Program-made: the position numbers and the translations under genes
Shown: positions 17,325 to 26,800 of the stretch, piece after piece
Position numbering within the stretch: position 1 is the stretch's first letter
Layout: every line of letters starts with the position of its first letter
Assembly (NCBI GenBank): GCA_024642665.1
Contig: JAHEAR010000002.1
Coordinates: forward strand, 70,689 to 134,688
Direction: 5' to 3'
DNA from: Bacteroidota bacterium
GTDB lineage: Bacteria > Bacteroidota > Bacteroidia > Chitinophagales > Saprospiraceae
DNA length: 64,000 bases
The notes under the pieces: generated by a model
The model's database searches: none
Told to the model about the DNA's origin: nothing
The model's input: only the letters and a program-made list of their open reading frames with translations

Positions 17325-18017
17325 ATGGCTATCAGAAGAAATCGAAACAAGCATCAGGATGACACCCTACTTGACCTGTCACAGGCAAGGACATCTGCCA
17401 ATAACTTTTTTGAAGAAAATCAAACCAAAATCATTGGGATTGTCGCAGGCATCGTCATCATTTTTGGCGGATGGTTCGCCTATAAAAACCTTATTCAAAA
17501 ACCTAAGGAAGAAAAGGCTCTTGCCCAGATGTGGAAGGCGCAGAGTCAGTTTGAACAGGATTCCTTTTTGGTCGCCCTGGAAAATCCGGGCGGAGGTTAT
17601 AGTGGATTCTTATCCATTATTAAGGATTATAAAGGCACCAAGGCCGGCAATTTAAGTAACTTCTATGCAGGACTTTCTTACCTCAATCTGGGAAACTTTG
17701 ATGCTGCCTTAACTCATTTGAATAATTTCAAACCCACAGACAAAATAGGTCCTACCTTAAAGTATGGAGCTTTGGGCGATGTCTATTCTGAGCTGAATCA
17801 AATGGATAAGGCAATGGACAATTATAAAAAAGCTTCTTCCGCTTCAAAAAATGACCTGCTGACGCCTTATTATCTTAAGAAACTGGCGCTTCTTCATGAA
17901 ACACAGTCCCAGATTGACGAGGCTGTTGTTTTATACAAAGAAATCAAGTCTAAATATCCAAATAGTAACGAAGCACTCACGATCGACAAATACATCGCAA
18001 GAGCAGAAGCAAAATAA
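17325..18017 (+). CDS. Membrane-anchored tetratricopeptide-repeat protein, YfgM-like
   Basis: 230 residues. A charged N-terminus (MAIRRNRNKHQ), one transmembrane helix (about 36-53, IIGIVAGIVIIFGGWFAY), then helical TPR-like repeats to the C-terminus (FYAGLSYLNLGNFDAALTHLNNF, YGALGDVYSELNQMDKAMDNYKKA, LHETQSQIDEAVVLYKEI). The layout is that of YfgM-type chaperone partners of the Sec translocon, with the repeats on the periplasmic side, but sequence similarity to YfgM itself is not established. First gene of a unit with ribH (2 bases apart) and the metallo-hydrolase. Confidence 0.85.
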   Translation: MAIRRNRNKHQDDTLLDLSQARTSANNFFEENQTKIIGIVAGIVIIFGGWFAYKNLIQKPKEEKALAQMWKAQSQFEQDSFLVALENPGGGYSGFLSIIKDYKGTKAGNLSNFYAGLSYLNLGNFDAALTHLNNFKPTDKIGPTLKYGALGDVYSELNQMDKAMDNYKKASSASKNDLLTPYYLKKLALLHETQSQIDEAVVLYKEIKSKYPNSNEALTIDKYIARAEAK

Positions 18018-18019
18018 GG

Positions 18020-18526
18020 ATGGCTTCCCGGGATGCATCTCCACCCATGGTCAACTTACCGGATGGCTCATCCTTTAAGATTGGTATAGTCGTAGCACAA
18101 TGGAATCCTGATATCACGCACGCCCTTTTGCAAGGAGCCAAAGACACTTTGAAAAAGGCCGGCGTAAAAGATGATCATCTTGAGGTCATCGAAGTGCCGG
18201 GTTCTTTTGAACTGCCCTGGGGCGCCCGACGATTGCTGACCTCCGCAAAACGAAATGCTGTTATTTGCCTTGGCTGTATTATCCAGGGAGAAACAAAACA
18301 CGACGATTATATCGCAAGTGCTGTGGCTTCCGGCATCATGCAACTAGGTCTTACCTCAGGCATACCTGTTATTTTTGGCGTTGTTACGACCAACACACCA
18401 GAGCAGGCTATTGAAAGGGCCGGAGGGAAACACGGAAACAAAGGGGCTGAAGCAGCGGCTACCGCTTTGCAATTAGCGCACCTGCAACAAGGCGATCCAT
18501 CCAATAAAAAAACAATCGGCTATTAG
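18020..18526 (+). CDS. ribH: 6,7-dimethyl-8-ribityllumazine synthase
   Basis: 168 residues, standard size. IGIVVAQWNPDIT (substrate loop), VPGSFELPWGARRL, and CLGCIIQGETKHDDYIA with the catalytic histidine are all present, as are PVIFGVVTTNTPEQA and the C-terminal KGAEAAATAL. It condenses 5-amino-6-ribitylaminouracil with dihydroxybutanone phosphate in riboflavin synthesis and usually assembles as a shell-like oligomer. Start preceded by AAGG. No FMN riboswitch-like element is visible; it is expressed from the upstream TPR promoter. Confidence 0.95.
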   Translation: MASRDASPPMVNLPDGSSFKIGIVVAQWNPDITHALLQGAKDTLKKAGVKDDHLEVIEVPGSFELPWGARRLLTSAKRNAVICLGCIIQGETKHDDYIASAVASGIMQLGLTSGIPVIFGVVTTNTPEQAIERAGGKHGNKGAEAAATALQLAHLQQGDPSNKKTIGY

Positions 18527-18527
18527 T

Positions 18528-19388
18528 ATGAAGATTATCGCAATAGATAATGGTCATTTCAAACTTGACGGAGGTGCTATGTTTGGCGTGGTACCCAAAT
18601 CCATCTGGAATAAAATGATTCCTGCGGATGATCAGAACTTATGCAGTTGGACCATGCGTTCATTGCTATTAGTCTATGAAGATAAAGTGGTTCTGATTGA
18701 CACTGGGCTGGGTGATAAGCAGGACAAAAAATTCTTCAGTCATTATTATCCGCATGGCGAAGGCACCTTAATGGGTTCTCTCCGAAAAGCGGGCTATACT
18801 GCTTCCGATGTGACCGATGTCATCCTTACGCATTTTCATTTTGATCATGTGGGAGGAGCTGTGGCTCAGGATGAAAACGGCGCCTTGAACCCTGCCTTTC
18901 CAAATGCCAAATACTGGACGACTGAACAGCATTATAACTGGGCATTTAATCCTAATGCCAGAGAAAGAGCCTCATTTCTTAAAGAGAATTTTGTTCCATT
19001 AAAAGAAGCCGGCGTACTTCATTACTTTCCGGAAGAAGAAGGTTTTATATGGGACGATCACCTTCGGATCAGACTATCATATGGCCATACGGAATCAATG
19101 CTTTTGCCGGAAATCAGGATTAATGAAAAGGTTACGATCATCTATGCTGCAGATCTAATTCCTTCCGCTCATCACGTTGGTCTGGCGTATATTATGGGGT
19201 ATGATATTCGCCCTTTGGTCACCCTTGCTGAGAAGACGGAATTTTTAAGTGAAGTTGCAGATAAAGGGTACTATCTGTTTCTGGAGCACGATAAGGACAC
19301 AGAATGCATTACCATTAAATTGGATGCAAAAGGTCGGCCCGCAGTGGACCAAAGATTAAGTCTTGAGCAAGTGCTTTCCGGGATATAG
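18528..19388 (+). CDS. MBL-fold metallo-hydrolase
   Basis: 286 residues of the metallo-beta-lactamase fold: the zinc motif THFHFDHVGG (HxHxDH), the later ligand histidine in YGHTESM, the bridging Asp in YAADLIPSAHH, and a final ligand His in FLEHDKD. The layout resembles lactonase-like hydrolases, but nothing fixes the substrate. Starts 1 base after the ribH stop, so it is translated from the same mRNA. Confidence 0.88.
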   Translation: MKIIAIDNGHFKLDGGAMFGVVPKSIWNKMIPADDQNLCSWTMRSLLLVYEDKVVLIDTGLGDKQDKKFFSHYYPHGEGTLMGSLRKAGYTASDVTDVILTHFHFDHVGGAVAQDENGALNPAFPNAKYWTTEQHYNWAFNPNARERASFLKENFVPLKEAGVLHYFPEEEGFIWDDHLRIRLSYGHTESMLLPEIRINEKVTIIYAADLIPSAHHVGLAYIMGYDIRPLVTLAEKTEFLSEVADKGYYLFLEHDKDTECITIKLDAKGRPAVDQRLSLEQVLSGI

Positions 19389-19554
19389 CGTTCCAGCCGA
19401 GAGCCCCGCTTAAATATCCTCCTGCCTCCAGCTTTTAATCTATGAATGCCTCTCAACCTGTTGCCTATTATCCCCATAAACCATAGACATTATTTTTAGC
19501 CGAAGGATGGATTTTGTTTTCAACCATATTTAAAGTACCTTGACCTGAGGTATC

Positions 19555-19630
19555 ACCCTTAGAGCGCCAGCTCAGAATTAATGATTATTATTAACCGGCC
19601 TTCAGGCAGCAATGCAGCGGTGCTAAGGGT
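19555..19630 (+). promoter_or_regulatory. Possible structured leader of the lipoprotein operon
   Basis: ACCCTTAG at 19555-19562 is complementary to CTAAGGGT at 19623-19630, enclosing a small GAGC/GCTC hairpin (19562-19573) and a GCC/GGC hairpin near 19598. It lies 30-105 bases before the ATG at 19661, within a 272-base gap that shows no gene or known riboswitch. No exact -7 box is seen here. Confidence 0.3.
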
Positions 19631-19660
19631 CTTATTTTAAGGGAATAACCGGAATCCGTT

Positions 19661-20581
19661 ATGCGTTTGGTGTATCCATATTGTGCAGTGTTGATTTGTT
19701 TGTTGGTCACTTGGTCCTGCACAAAAGAAACACTTGTGGTCGTAGGAGATAATCCTCCCTATTCTACTTTCAATATCTCTGATATCAAGATTGAAAATTA
19801 TGTCAACAGATTATTTATTGATATCATAGGACGTGAACCTCTTGACGATGAACTGATCCGGGAGGTAGATCGATTGAAAGCCTCCGGACTCAAGCGAGAA
19901 ACAAGAGACAGTATCATATATCAATTGATGACGGATACCACGTTCAGAGAAAATGAATTTTCCTATAAAGCCGCTTTCGTTCAGAATCTATATAACCTGG
20001 CGAAAGTCAGATGCATTGAAGGAGTACCGGATGGTGATATTCAATTAAATATCACAGTGCTTCGGAATGGAGCGTACAAGGATTCACTGGAAGGAAACTG
20101 GGATTCATATTACAATGCCCTGAATCAAATCCGCAGAAATCAAGCCACCCTGGACAGCCGACAGGCTTTTTACAATAGGCAAATTTATTATCACCAGATG
20201 TTTGCTTTTATGATTGATAATTCGACCTATGACATTATCAACATGAACACCTTTAATTTTGTCAGGGCTACTTTCGACGAACTACTTTGGCGATTGCCAA
20301 CGGTGCAGGAATTTGATAAATGTTTTGATATGATCGAAACAAATCAACCGGAAGAAATTTTCGGGATGCTGGGCTCCAATAAAAACGATTATATCAGAAT
20401 ATTGACGGAATCAAATGAAATGTATGAAGGGATGATCATTTGGTGTTATCAAGTCTTTATGAGCAGACCGCCAACTTCGGGAGAAGTGGTCACACTATTG
20501 CCTGTTTACCTGAACACCAAGGATATCAATTGGGTTATTGCACAAATACTTGTTACTGATGAATATGCAAACTTCAGGTAG
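19661..20581 (+). CDS. Lipoprotein with DUF1549/DUF4214-like helical repeat
   Basis: 306 residues. Type II signal peptide with lipobox VTWSC (Cys20), then a short linker. The block YVNRLFIDIIGREPLDDELIREVDRL, followed by a helix with MTDTTFREN, resembles the DUF1549 repeat found in planctomycete proteins and, more loosely, DUF4214. The rest (about 110-306) is helical with a second GRxP-like block (MSRPPTSGEVVTLL). Its function is not known. First gene of a six-gene operon; the next start (20565) lies inside its last codons. The DUF assignment is by eye and tentative. Confidence 0.75.
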   Translation: MRLVYPYCAVLICLLVTWSCTKETLVVVGDNPPYSTFNISDIKIENYVNRLFIDIIGREPLDDELIREVDRLKASGLKRETRDSIIYQLMTDTTFRENEFSYKAAFVQNLYNLAKVRCIEGVPDGDIQLNITVLRNGAYKDSLEGNWDSYYNALNQIRRNQATLDSRQAFYNRQIYYHQMFAFMIDNSTYDIINMNTFNFVRATFDELLWRLPTVQEFDKCFDMIETNQPEEIFGMLGSNKNDYIRILTESNEMYEGMIIWCYQVFMSRPPTSGEVVTLLPVYLNTKDINWVIAQILVTDEYANFR

Positions 20582-21062
20582 GACAACTATCAAACTTTTC
20601 GGGCTTATCCTGATGATCCTTTTTGCAGCATGTGAAAAAGAGTATTACGTCTATGATATCAATGACGTGGATATTACGCCATTAAATTCTTACAAAGACA
20701 AACCCAAGACCCATTCGCAATACATTTCGATTTTGTATGCAAATATGTTCCAGACAGCCATTGGTCCAAATCAAATGCTGCAGGCCTTGAAAGCCATTGA
20801 ATCCATCGGAGATAAACAGGTTGCCTATGACATACTCGTCAGCAAGTATATGAATGACCCGAATGTCAAACTACCTTCCAATGAATCCATGCGCAGTGAT
20901 CCGGAAGGTTTCATCCGTGATACGTACAAGCGTTTTCTAGTGCGTCAACCCACAGAAGCGGAACTGCAATGGATGATCAATTATATTGAAAGCAGACCTT
21001 CCCTAACCACAGAACTCGTATACTTTTCATTTGCGACGTCCAATGAACATGCACATTATTAA
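20565..21062 (+). CDS. Small lipoprotein related to its upstream neighbour
   Basis: About 165 residues from ATG 20565, chosen because it gives a compact type II signal (MQTSGRTTIKLFGLILMILFAAC). The lipobox is LFAAC. The C-terminal block FIRDTYKRFLVRQPTEAELQWMINYIES matches the GREP-type helix pair of the upstream lipoprotein, so the two genes look like diverged relatives. Overlaps the upstream stop by 17 bases, so translation is probably coupled. No enzymatic motif seen. A longer frame from 20538 is possible but starts deeper inside the neighbour. Confidence 0.75.
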   Translation: MQTSGRTTIKLFGLILMILFAACEKEYYVYDINDVDITPLNSYKDKPKTHSQYISILYANMFQTAIGPNQMLQALKAIESIGDKQVAYDILVSKYMNDPNVKLPSNESMRSDPEGFIRDTYKRFLVRQPTEAELQWMINYIESRPSLTTELVYFSFATSNEHAHY

Positions 21063-21074
21063 ATTCCGCTACTA

Positions 21075-22430
21075 ATGAAAAGAAGAAGTTTCATAAAAAA
21101 TTCAACTCTGGCCTCCGCCGGGACGATATCTATGCCTTATATTTTGCCTTCCGGCATTATGGGGATGACGACTACCCCACCACTTTCAGAGTATGTTGTA
21201 TTTGTGTTATTTGCCGGTGGCGTCAGACAACAAGAGGCTGTACTTCAACGGTATCTTGCGGAAGGTCAGAATGAGAATGTGGAAGGAAATATCATGTACA
21301 ATATGCTGGCCGGCGCACCTCCGGATGACAAAATAGCCTATGGTCAGGATGACACGGTCAATAATATCATTGGAGGCATTCCTATTGATCCGATCCTGCA
21401 AACACCGCTTGATCAAATTGGGACATTATTTCCTGAAGTACGTTTTTCCAAAGGAGGAGCCGGGCATTTTAGCGGATTAAGTACCGGGGTCTCCGGAAAT
21501 TACTCCACCACCCAGGGATTAAAGAGCCGCCCAGCTGCTCCTACTATCTTTGAATATCTCCGACGTCATGCCGGATTTAAAGCAACCGATTGCTGGTTTG
21601 TTGGCGTTGGAATTACAGGGTCACGCCCATTACTAAATTATTCTGCTAACGAAGCTTATGGTCGAATGTATGGCGGAAACTTTATTGCGCCAACCGTAAC
21701 CTTTGGTTCACCGGGTATGCAGCATTTTATGAATTTCAAAAACTACCATCCCGATACGGAATGGAATAAGATTCTTGAGATGCGTGAATTTTTAAATCAA
21801 AACTTTAGAAATGAAGGCCTTGAAATCTCGCATTTATACAATGATTTGGAGGAGGAGGATTCGATTAAAGAATTTGTAAAGAAAACATTTGAAAAAGTGA
21901 ATTCCGGCAGCTTGACTTTACCACCGGTCAATGATAATGGCGATTTAAAAACGATCGGTTATGCTGTTGAATTACTCAACTGGTTTAAGCCAAAACTTAC
22001 CGTCGTTGACATGAGTAATATTGATGTTTGTCATGGCAACTATACGGCTTATCTAAAGAATCTTCATCGTGGGGATCATGGGGTAGGATTTCTATGGCGT
22101 GAAATACAACGTATTCCTGAAATGGCAGGGAAAACAACTTTGATTGTTATGCCGGAACATGGAAGAGACCTTGAGCCAAATCCAATTATGGATGACAATG
22201 ATTGGTTTGCTTACGATCACTCAGGAAACAATGAAAACACACGTCGGATATTCAGTTTAATGGCCGGGCCAAATATTGATGCCGGATTACGTGTGGGGGG
22301 TGTCAACAACCCTATTGGAGATGCATCTGATATTGTACCAACCATTGCAGAGTTGTTTGGTATAAAAGATACGGTAATTAATAAAGGATTGCTGGATCCT
22401 TCTTCTCGTTCACTATTTGATAGAATATAA
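21075..22430 (+). CDS. DUF1501-like protein with Tat-type signal
   Basis: 451 residues. The N-terminus MKRRSFIKNSTLASAG has a twin-arginine pattern (RRSFIK), pointing to export of a folded protein. The body has the alkaline-phosphatase/sulfatase-like layout of DUF1501: RPAAPTIFEYLRRHAGF, LTVVDMSNIDVCHGNYTAY, then MPEHGRDLEPNPI with an Asp/His cluster near YDHSGNN. DUF1501 proteins lack a proven activity; several metal-binding positions seem kept here. In planctomycetes DUF1501 genes pair with DUF1549/DUF1553 genes, which fits the two upstream lipoproteins. Twelve bases follow the previous stop. Confidence 0.72.
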   Translation: MKRRSFIKNSTLASAGTISMPYILPSGIMGMTTTPPLSEYVVFVLFAGGVRQQEAVLQRYLAEGQNENVEGNIMYNMLAGAPPDDKIAYGQDDTVNNIIGGIPIDPILQTPLDQIGTLFPEVRFSKGGAGHFSGLSTGVSGNYSTTQGLKSRPAAPTIFEYLRRHAGFKATDCWFVGVGITGSRPLLNYSANEAYGRMYGGNFIAPTVTFGSPGMQHFMNFKNYHPDTEWNKILEMREFLNQNFRNEGLEISHLYNDLEEEDSIKEFVKKTFEKVNSGSLTLPPVNDNGDLKTIGYAVELLNWFKPKLTVVDMSNIDVCHGNYTAYLKNLHRGDHGVGFLWREIQRIPEMAGKTTLIVMPEHGRDLEPNPIMDDNDWFAYDHSGNNENTRRIFSLMAGPNIDAGLRVGGVNNPIGDASDIVPTIAELFGIKDTVINKGLLDPSSRSLFDRI

Positions 22431-22433
22431 CAC

Positions 22434-23372
22434 ATGAGAATAGGAACCATCGCATGTATTGGAATTTTTATACTGGCACAGCTGTCATGTGACAAGAATG
22501 AACCACCCGTTAATCCTTTTGATGGACAAGTAGTAAACCAGGATACCGTTCAACTGGAAATCATCAATCCTGACCCTAATTCCTTTGCCGGTATATATCA
22601 AAACATATTGAAGCCTACCTGCGCAAATGTTGGCTGCCATGATGGAACCTTTGAACCTGACTACCGCAACATGGGAAGTGCCTATAATACACTCGTCTAC
22701 CAGCGTCCAATCAAAAACGATGGAAATTATAATTATCGCGTGGAACCTTTCAAACCGCAGACATCCGTTATCCTTGGAAGGCTAAAGGGGCTTTTGACAC
22801 CAGCCATGCCGATTCAGGTTGAACCTGATTCTGATTGGCCACAAAAGAAGGATCAGTATATCAGCAACATACAAACATGGATCACTAATGGCGCTCCGGA
22901 CATATCCGGAAATATTCGCCAGCTCAATCAACCTGTCCCTGAATTATTAGGTGCAGGTGCTACCGAAGGCAATCTTTGGATGCCTCGAAATAATTTTTCC
23001 GGGCCAATTAAAATGCCGGATACTTCCTCCAACGTCAGATTGTATTTTGCTTTTCACCATGACCTGATGATGCCGAAAGATTTCGAATACAATCGAATTG
23101 CGTTTTCCGCTGAAGCTAATTCCTTTAATGGCGCGCAAACATTGCCTCTTCAGATTATGATAAGCCCACGTTACGAAAGAGGGTTTTATGGCGACTTAGT
23201 GGCCTACACGCACTATATTGATATTAACCCTGAGGTAGATTTTGACCTGCAACAGGAGCAATGGTTTTTTAGGGTTTATGTTCAGGATGAACAAAATCCA
23301 CTCATGGAAATTCCTAATGATAATGGTATCTATTATATCAAAGATTATATGTCGTTCCGTTGGTCGGAATAG
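22434..23372 (+). CDS. Lipoprotein with CX4CH cytochrome c-like site
   Basis: 312 residues with a type II signal (lipobox QLSC, Cys19). IYQNILKPTCANVGCHDG puts Cys63, Cys68 and His69 in a CX4CH arrangement, one residue longer than the usual CXXCH plus one more; Met125 in LTPAMPIQ is placed like an axial ligand. This pattern is common in Bacteroidota and planctomycete cytochrome c-like proteins, where covalent haem is assumed more often than shown. The C-terminal half (about 165-312) is a beta-rich domain without recognised family. It starts 3 bases after the DUF1501-like gene. Electron transfer to or from its neighbours is only an inference. Confidence 0.75.
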   Translation: MRIGTIACIGIFILAQLSCDKNEPPVNPFDGQVVNQDTVQLEIINPDPNSFAGIYQNILKPTCANVGCHDGTFEPDYRNMGSAYNTLVYQRPIKNDGNYNYRVEPFKPQTSVILGRLKGLLTPAMPIQVEPDSDWPQKKDQYISNIQTWITNGAPDISGNIRQLNQPVPELLGAGATEGNLWMPRNNFSGPIKMPDTSSNVRLYFAFHHDLMMPKDFEYNRIAFSAEANSFNGAQTLPLQIMISPRYERGFYGDLVAYTHYIDINPEVDFDLQQEQWFFRVYVQDEQNPLMEIPNDNGIYYIKDYMSFRWSE

Positions 23373-23802
23373 TCTTGTATTACTTTGTTTTTTACTTCTC
23401 ATCAGCTGTGAAAAAGAAGAAGTCATCGCCTATTCTGACATCCCCGAAATTAACCTTGTGGAGATTTCGAGTGATACGATACGGCAATATGAAGATGTAT
23501 TGTATTTACGTATTTCATACAAGGACGGCGATGGTGATCTTGGCTTTGAAAATCCGGATCAATACGCCTTATATATTCGAGATATACGATTAGAAGCGTT
23601 TGATGGCTTCTATCTAGGTCCATTGGCTCCCCCCGGAGCAAATGCCGCAATCCAGGGCGAATTGAATATTGAATTTCCAAGTTTGTTTTTATTTGGTAAT
23701 GGAAATACGGAACTCACTAAATTTCAGATCAAATTAATAGACAGAGCAGGTCATGAAAGTAATTTGATAGAAACTGATTTTGTGGCTATTGTCAGAAATT
23801 AA
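23317..23802 (+). CDS. Small Bacteroidota lipoprotein
   Basis: About 161 residues if ATG 23317 is used (ATG 23323 is equally possible). The N-terminus then carries basic residues and a hydrophobic stretch ending in lipobox LLISC. The mature part has the acidic YKDGDGDLGFENPDQY block, typical of uncharacterised Bacteroidota lipoproteins with a beta-sandwich, and may bind calcium. Overlaps the CX4CH gene by about 56 bases, and its stop directly abuts the next ATG. A longer frame back to 23242 has no support. Confidence 0.72.
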   Translation: MIMVSIISKIICRSVGRNSLVLLCFLLLISCEKEEVIAYSDIPEINLVEISSDTIRQYEDVLYLRISYKDGDGDLGFENPDQYALYIRDIRLEAFDGFYLGPLAPPGANAAIQGELNIEFPSLFLFGNGNTELTKFQIKLIDRAGHESNLIETDFVAIVRN

Positions 23803-26800
23803 ATGATGTTCGTTTATTTGACATACCGACAGCTAACGCAACGCCTGGGACACCTATTCATATGCGTTCTACTTTGTTGTGCAGGCTTTTCATTTTCTTT
23901 TGCCCAGACGACGTACATGATGCAAAATCTCGTAGTCAATGATTGTGAAGGCACATTGACGGATAGTGAAAATGGGCCTGAAGTTGGCCAATATGACCAT
24001 AATGAAGATTATACATTTACCATTTGTGTAGATAATGCTGATGAGATCATCATTGCGTTCAATTTCTTTTCTACGGAGGATAACTATGATATTCTGGCTA
24101 TCTATGACGGTCCGAATACCGGGTCACCCTTATTAGCTTCTCTGACTGGTGTCATACAACCACCTCCGGTGATCGTAGCGACAAGTGGTTGTGTCACCTT
24201 TCATTTTATTAGTGACGACAATATTGTGGCTGCCGGATGGGAATTAGATTGGACCGTTGAAATTGATGACCCGGTACCACCTGTCATTGAAGTCGTCAGT
24301 GTACTGGATTGCCCGATGGATGCGATTACCTTCCAATTCGACTTTCCGGTTGATTGCGATGTATTTACCGCAAGTAATTTCTCCATCATTGGCCCCGGCG
24401 GTCCTTCTATTGCACAGATCAATCCGTTGGATTGTATCTCCGGAGAATTGGGTCAAATGTTCGAAGTTGTTTTCAATGCTGAATTGGCCCAATCAGGAAC
24501 GTATCGGTTATTATTTAATGGGGCTATTCAGGATGTATGCGGTGAATGGCATGATGTCAGTGCAAATGTTGTTTTCGATTTAACCAATTGTCCGTTTACC
24601 GTTGAAATTGTTTTAGAAGATGTCGCGTGCGAGGGTGATTGTGGCACTGTCAGAGCAATGGTCATAGGAGGTGATGTTGGGGCAATTTATACTTATGCAT
24701 GGGGACATACTCCTTTAAATCAGGCGATCGTCAATATCTGTACAGATGTCACTGTATTACTTTCTGTAACGGTAACAGATCCGGTGAGCATGGATATGGT
24801 GGTAGCTCAATTTAATTATGTCCCGCTTGAAAATCCGGTGATTCTAAATCCGGTGCAGGATACCATTTGTTCCAGTATGAGCGATCATTTTTATCAGTCG
24901 AGTCTTCCCGGTGGATTGTATACATCTGCGATTATCCCTGCATGGCTGGAAGCTGATGGTCGGTACCAGTTCTGGCGATGGCAAAATATGTCTAATTTAA
25001 GTACAGACCTTGTAACCTATACTGCGCCTAACGGATGTGTCGCTTATGATACAGTATTGGTTCTTCCGGTCAACCCGGGTAGCATAGAAGCTGCTTGTGT
25101 CGGCGCACCAGATTTTATGGTCAATGGCGGCACGCCTGCCGGAGGCATCTGGCAAGGCCCTAATATCACACAGAATGGAACATTTAGCCCTATCGCTGCA
25201 GGTTCTTTTGTCGTTAATTATACCGCCCCAAATGGATGCGTAGCGTATAAACGTATTAATGTAGAACCGGGCATAACCCTGCCATTAGTCGACACGATAT
25301 GCAGCTCACAGGAATTTGATCTTGTGGCAGTTCCATATGGAGGTCGATGGACCGGTCCGGGAATTATTAATTCGATTTTGGGGAGAATCAGACCATGGTC
25401 TGTTCCAACCAATCAAACTTATACGTATATCTACACTTTGGAAGGTTGTGTTGATTCGATCGATGTATTCATTCAGGAGCTTTGGGCAGGACCTGATTTT
25501 TCGGTTTGCAAATCTGATTCTTTAATCTTTTTAAATCAAGTTGGCAATTGGTCCGGTCCCGGCGTCTACCTTCCTCTGCAAAATGCTTTTGATATAAGCA
25601 TGCTTGGTCCCGGTTCCTACAACTATACGATTGCTGCTTTTGGTTGTACGGATGATTTTACTTTATACATTGAAGATCCCTATGCAGAACCTTACAATCC
25701 AATTTCATTTTGTCAGGAAGATACCTGGTACCTACTAAGTGACTATGTAGATTACGGACCAAACTGGGGTTCCTTTACGGGTCCTACGATCACTGAATTT
25801 AATGACGAGTGGTACTTTAATCCCGGTCTTGCCGGAGGAGGAATTCATACGATCTATTTTAATGCAGTGGGTTGTCAGGACAGTTTCACGATTAACGTGG
25901 AGCAATTTGCAGATATTCCTGACTATAGTTTTTGCGAATTAAGTCCGGCTCAATTATTGTCAGCCAATCCACCCGGCGGCACCTGGGCCGGACCCGGTTT
26001 TCTGGATGGAGCCAGTGGACTTTTTGATCCGCAATTACTTTCACCGGGGATTCACTATATCACTTATGTATCACCTTCAGGATGTTTGTCGAATGATTCG
26101 ATCGAAATCATTATTCGCGAAGTCGTCAGTATCACAGGAATAGATCAGGTCTATTGTAACGCAGATACGCTTATCAATGTCGCGATAAATCCGGCAGGTG
26201 GTGATTTTTATATTAATGGTGTGCTATCTCCTCCGCAATTTAATCCTTCGGTATTGGGGACCGGTACGCATGAATTGTTTTATACGCGAGGAACAGGTCC
26301 TTGTGGTTCGGAAAAACGAATTTTCTTTAGTGTGATGCCACCGATCAGTGGGGTGACAAGCGCTTCAGACTCGATTTGCATGGGAGAAAATGCAGTAGTG
26401 ACTATTGCCGCGACAGGGGGTATCGGGACTTTAACCTATACCTGGGATCAGGGTCTTGGTTTTGGGTCCAGTCATATTGTAAGCCCAACATTAAACGCTC
26501 TTTATTCTGTGACAGTCACGGATGGGTGTTCGGAACCCTTTACAAGTTCAACCTTTATCTTTGTGCATCAACCTTTTGATATCTCATTATCGACCGGTCC
26601 TCCGGTTTGTTATGATGATACGAGTTACGTTGAAATAGTGCCCCCTGTACCCGGACAGTATCTGGTGCAATGGTATTTAGATACGATCTATGAAAATCCA
26701 TATCTGGAAGGAAATCCCGGCATCTATCAGGCGGAAGTCACTGAACTTTTTAGTGGATGCAGGCAGACCTTCGATATTCAAATTCCGGGTCCACCGCCCT

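Noticed and set aside
23242-23316. Upstream extension of the small lipoprotein at 23317
   Set aside because: It lies wholly inside the CX4CH gene and would put 25 extra residues before a normal lipoprotein signal.
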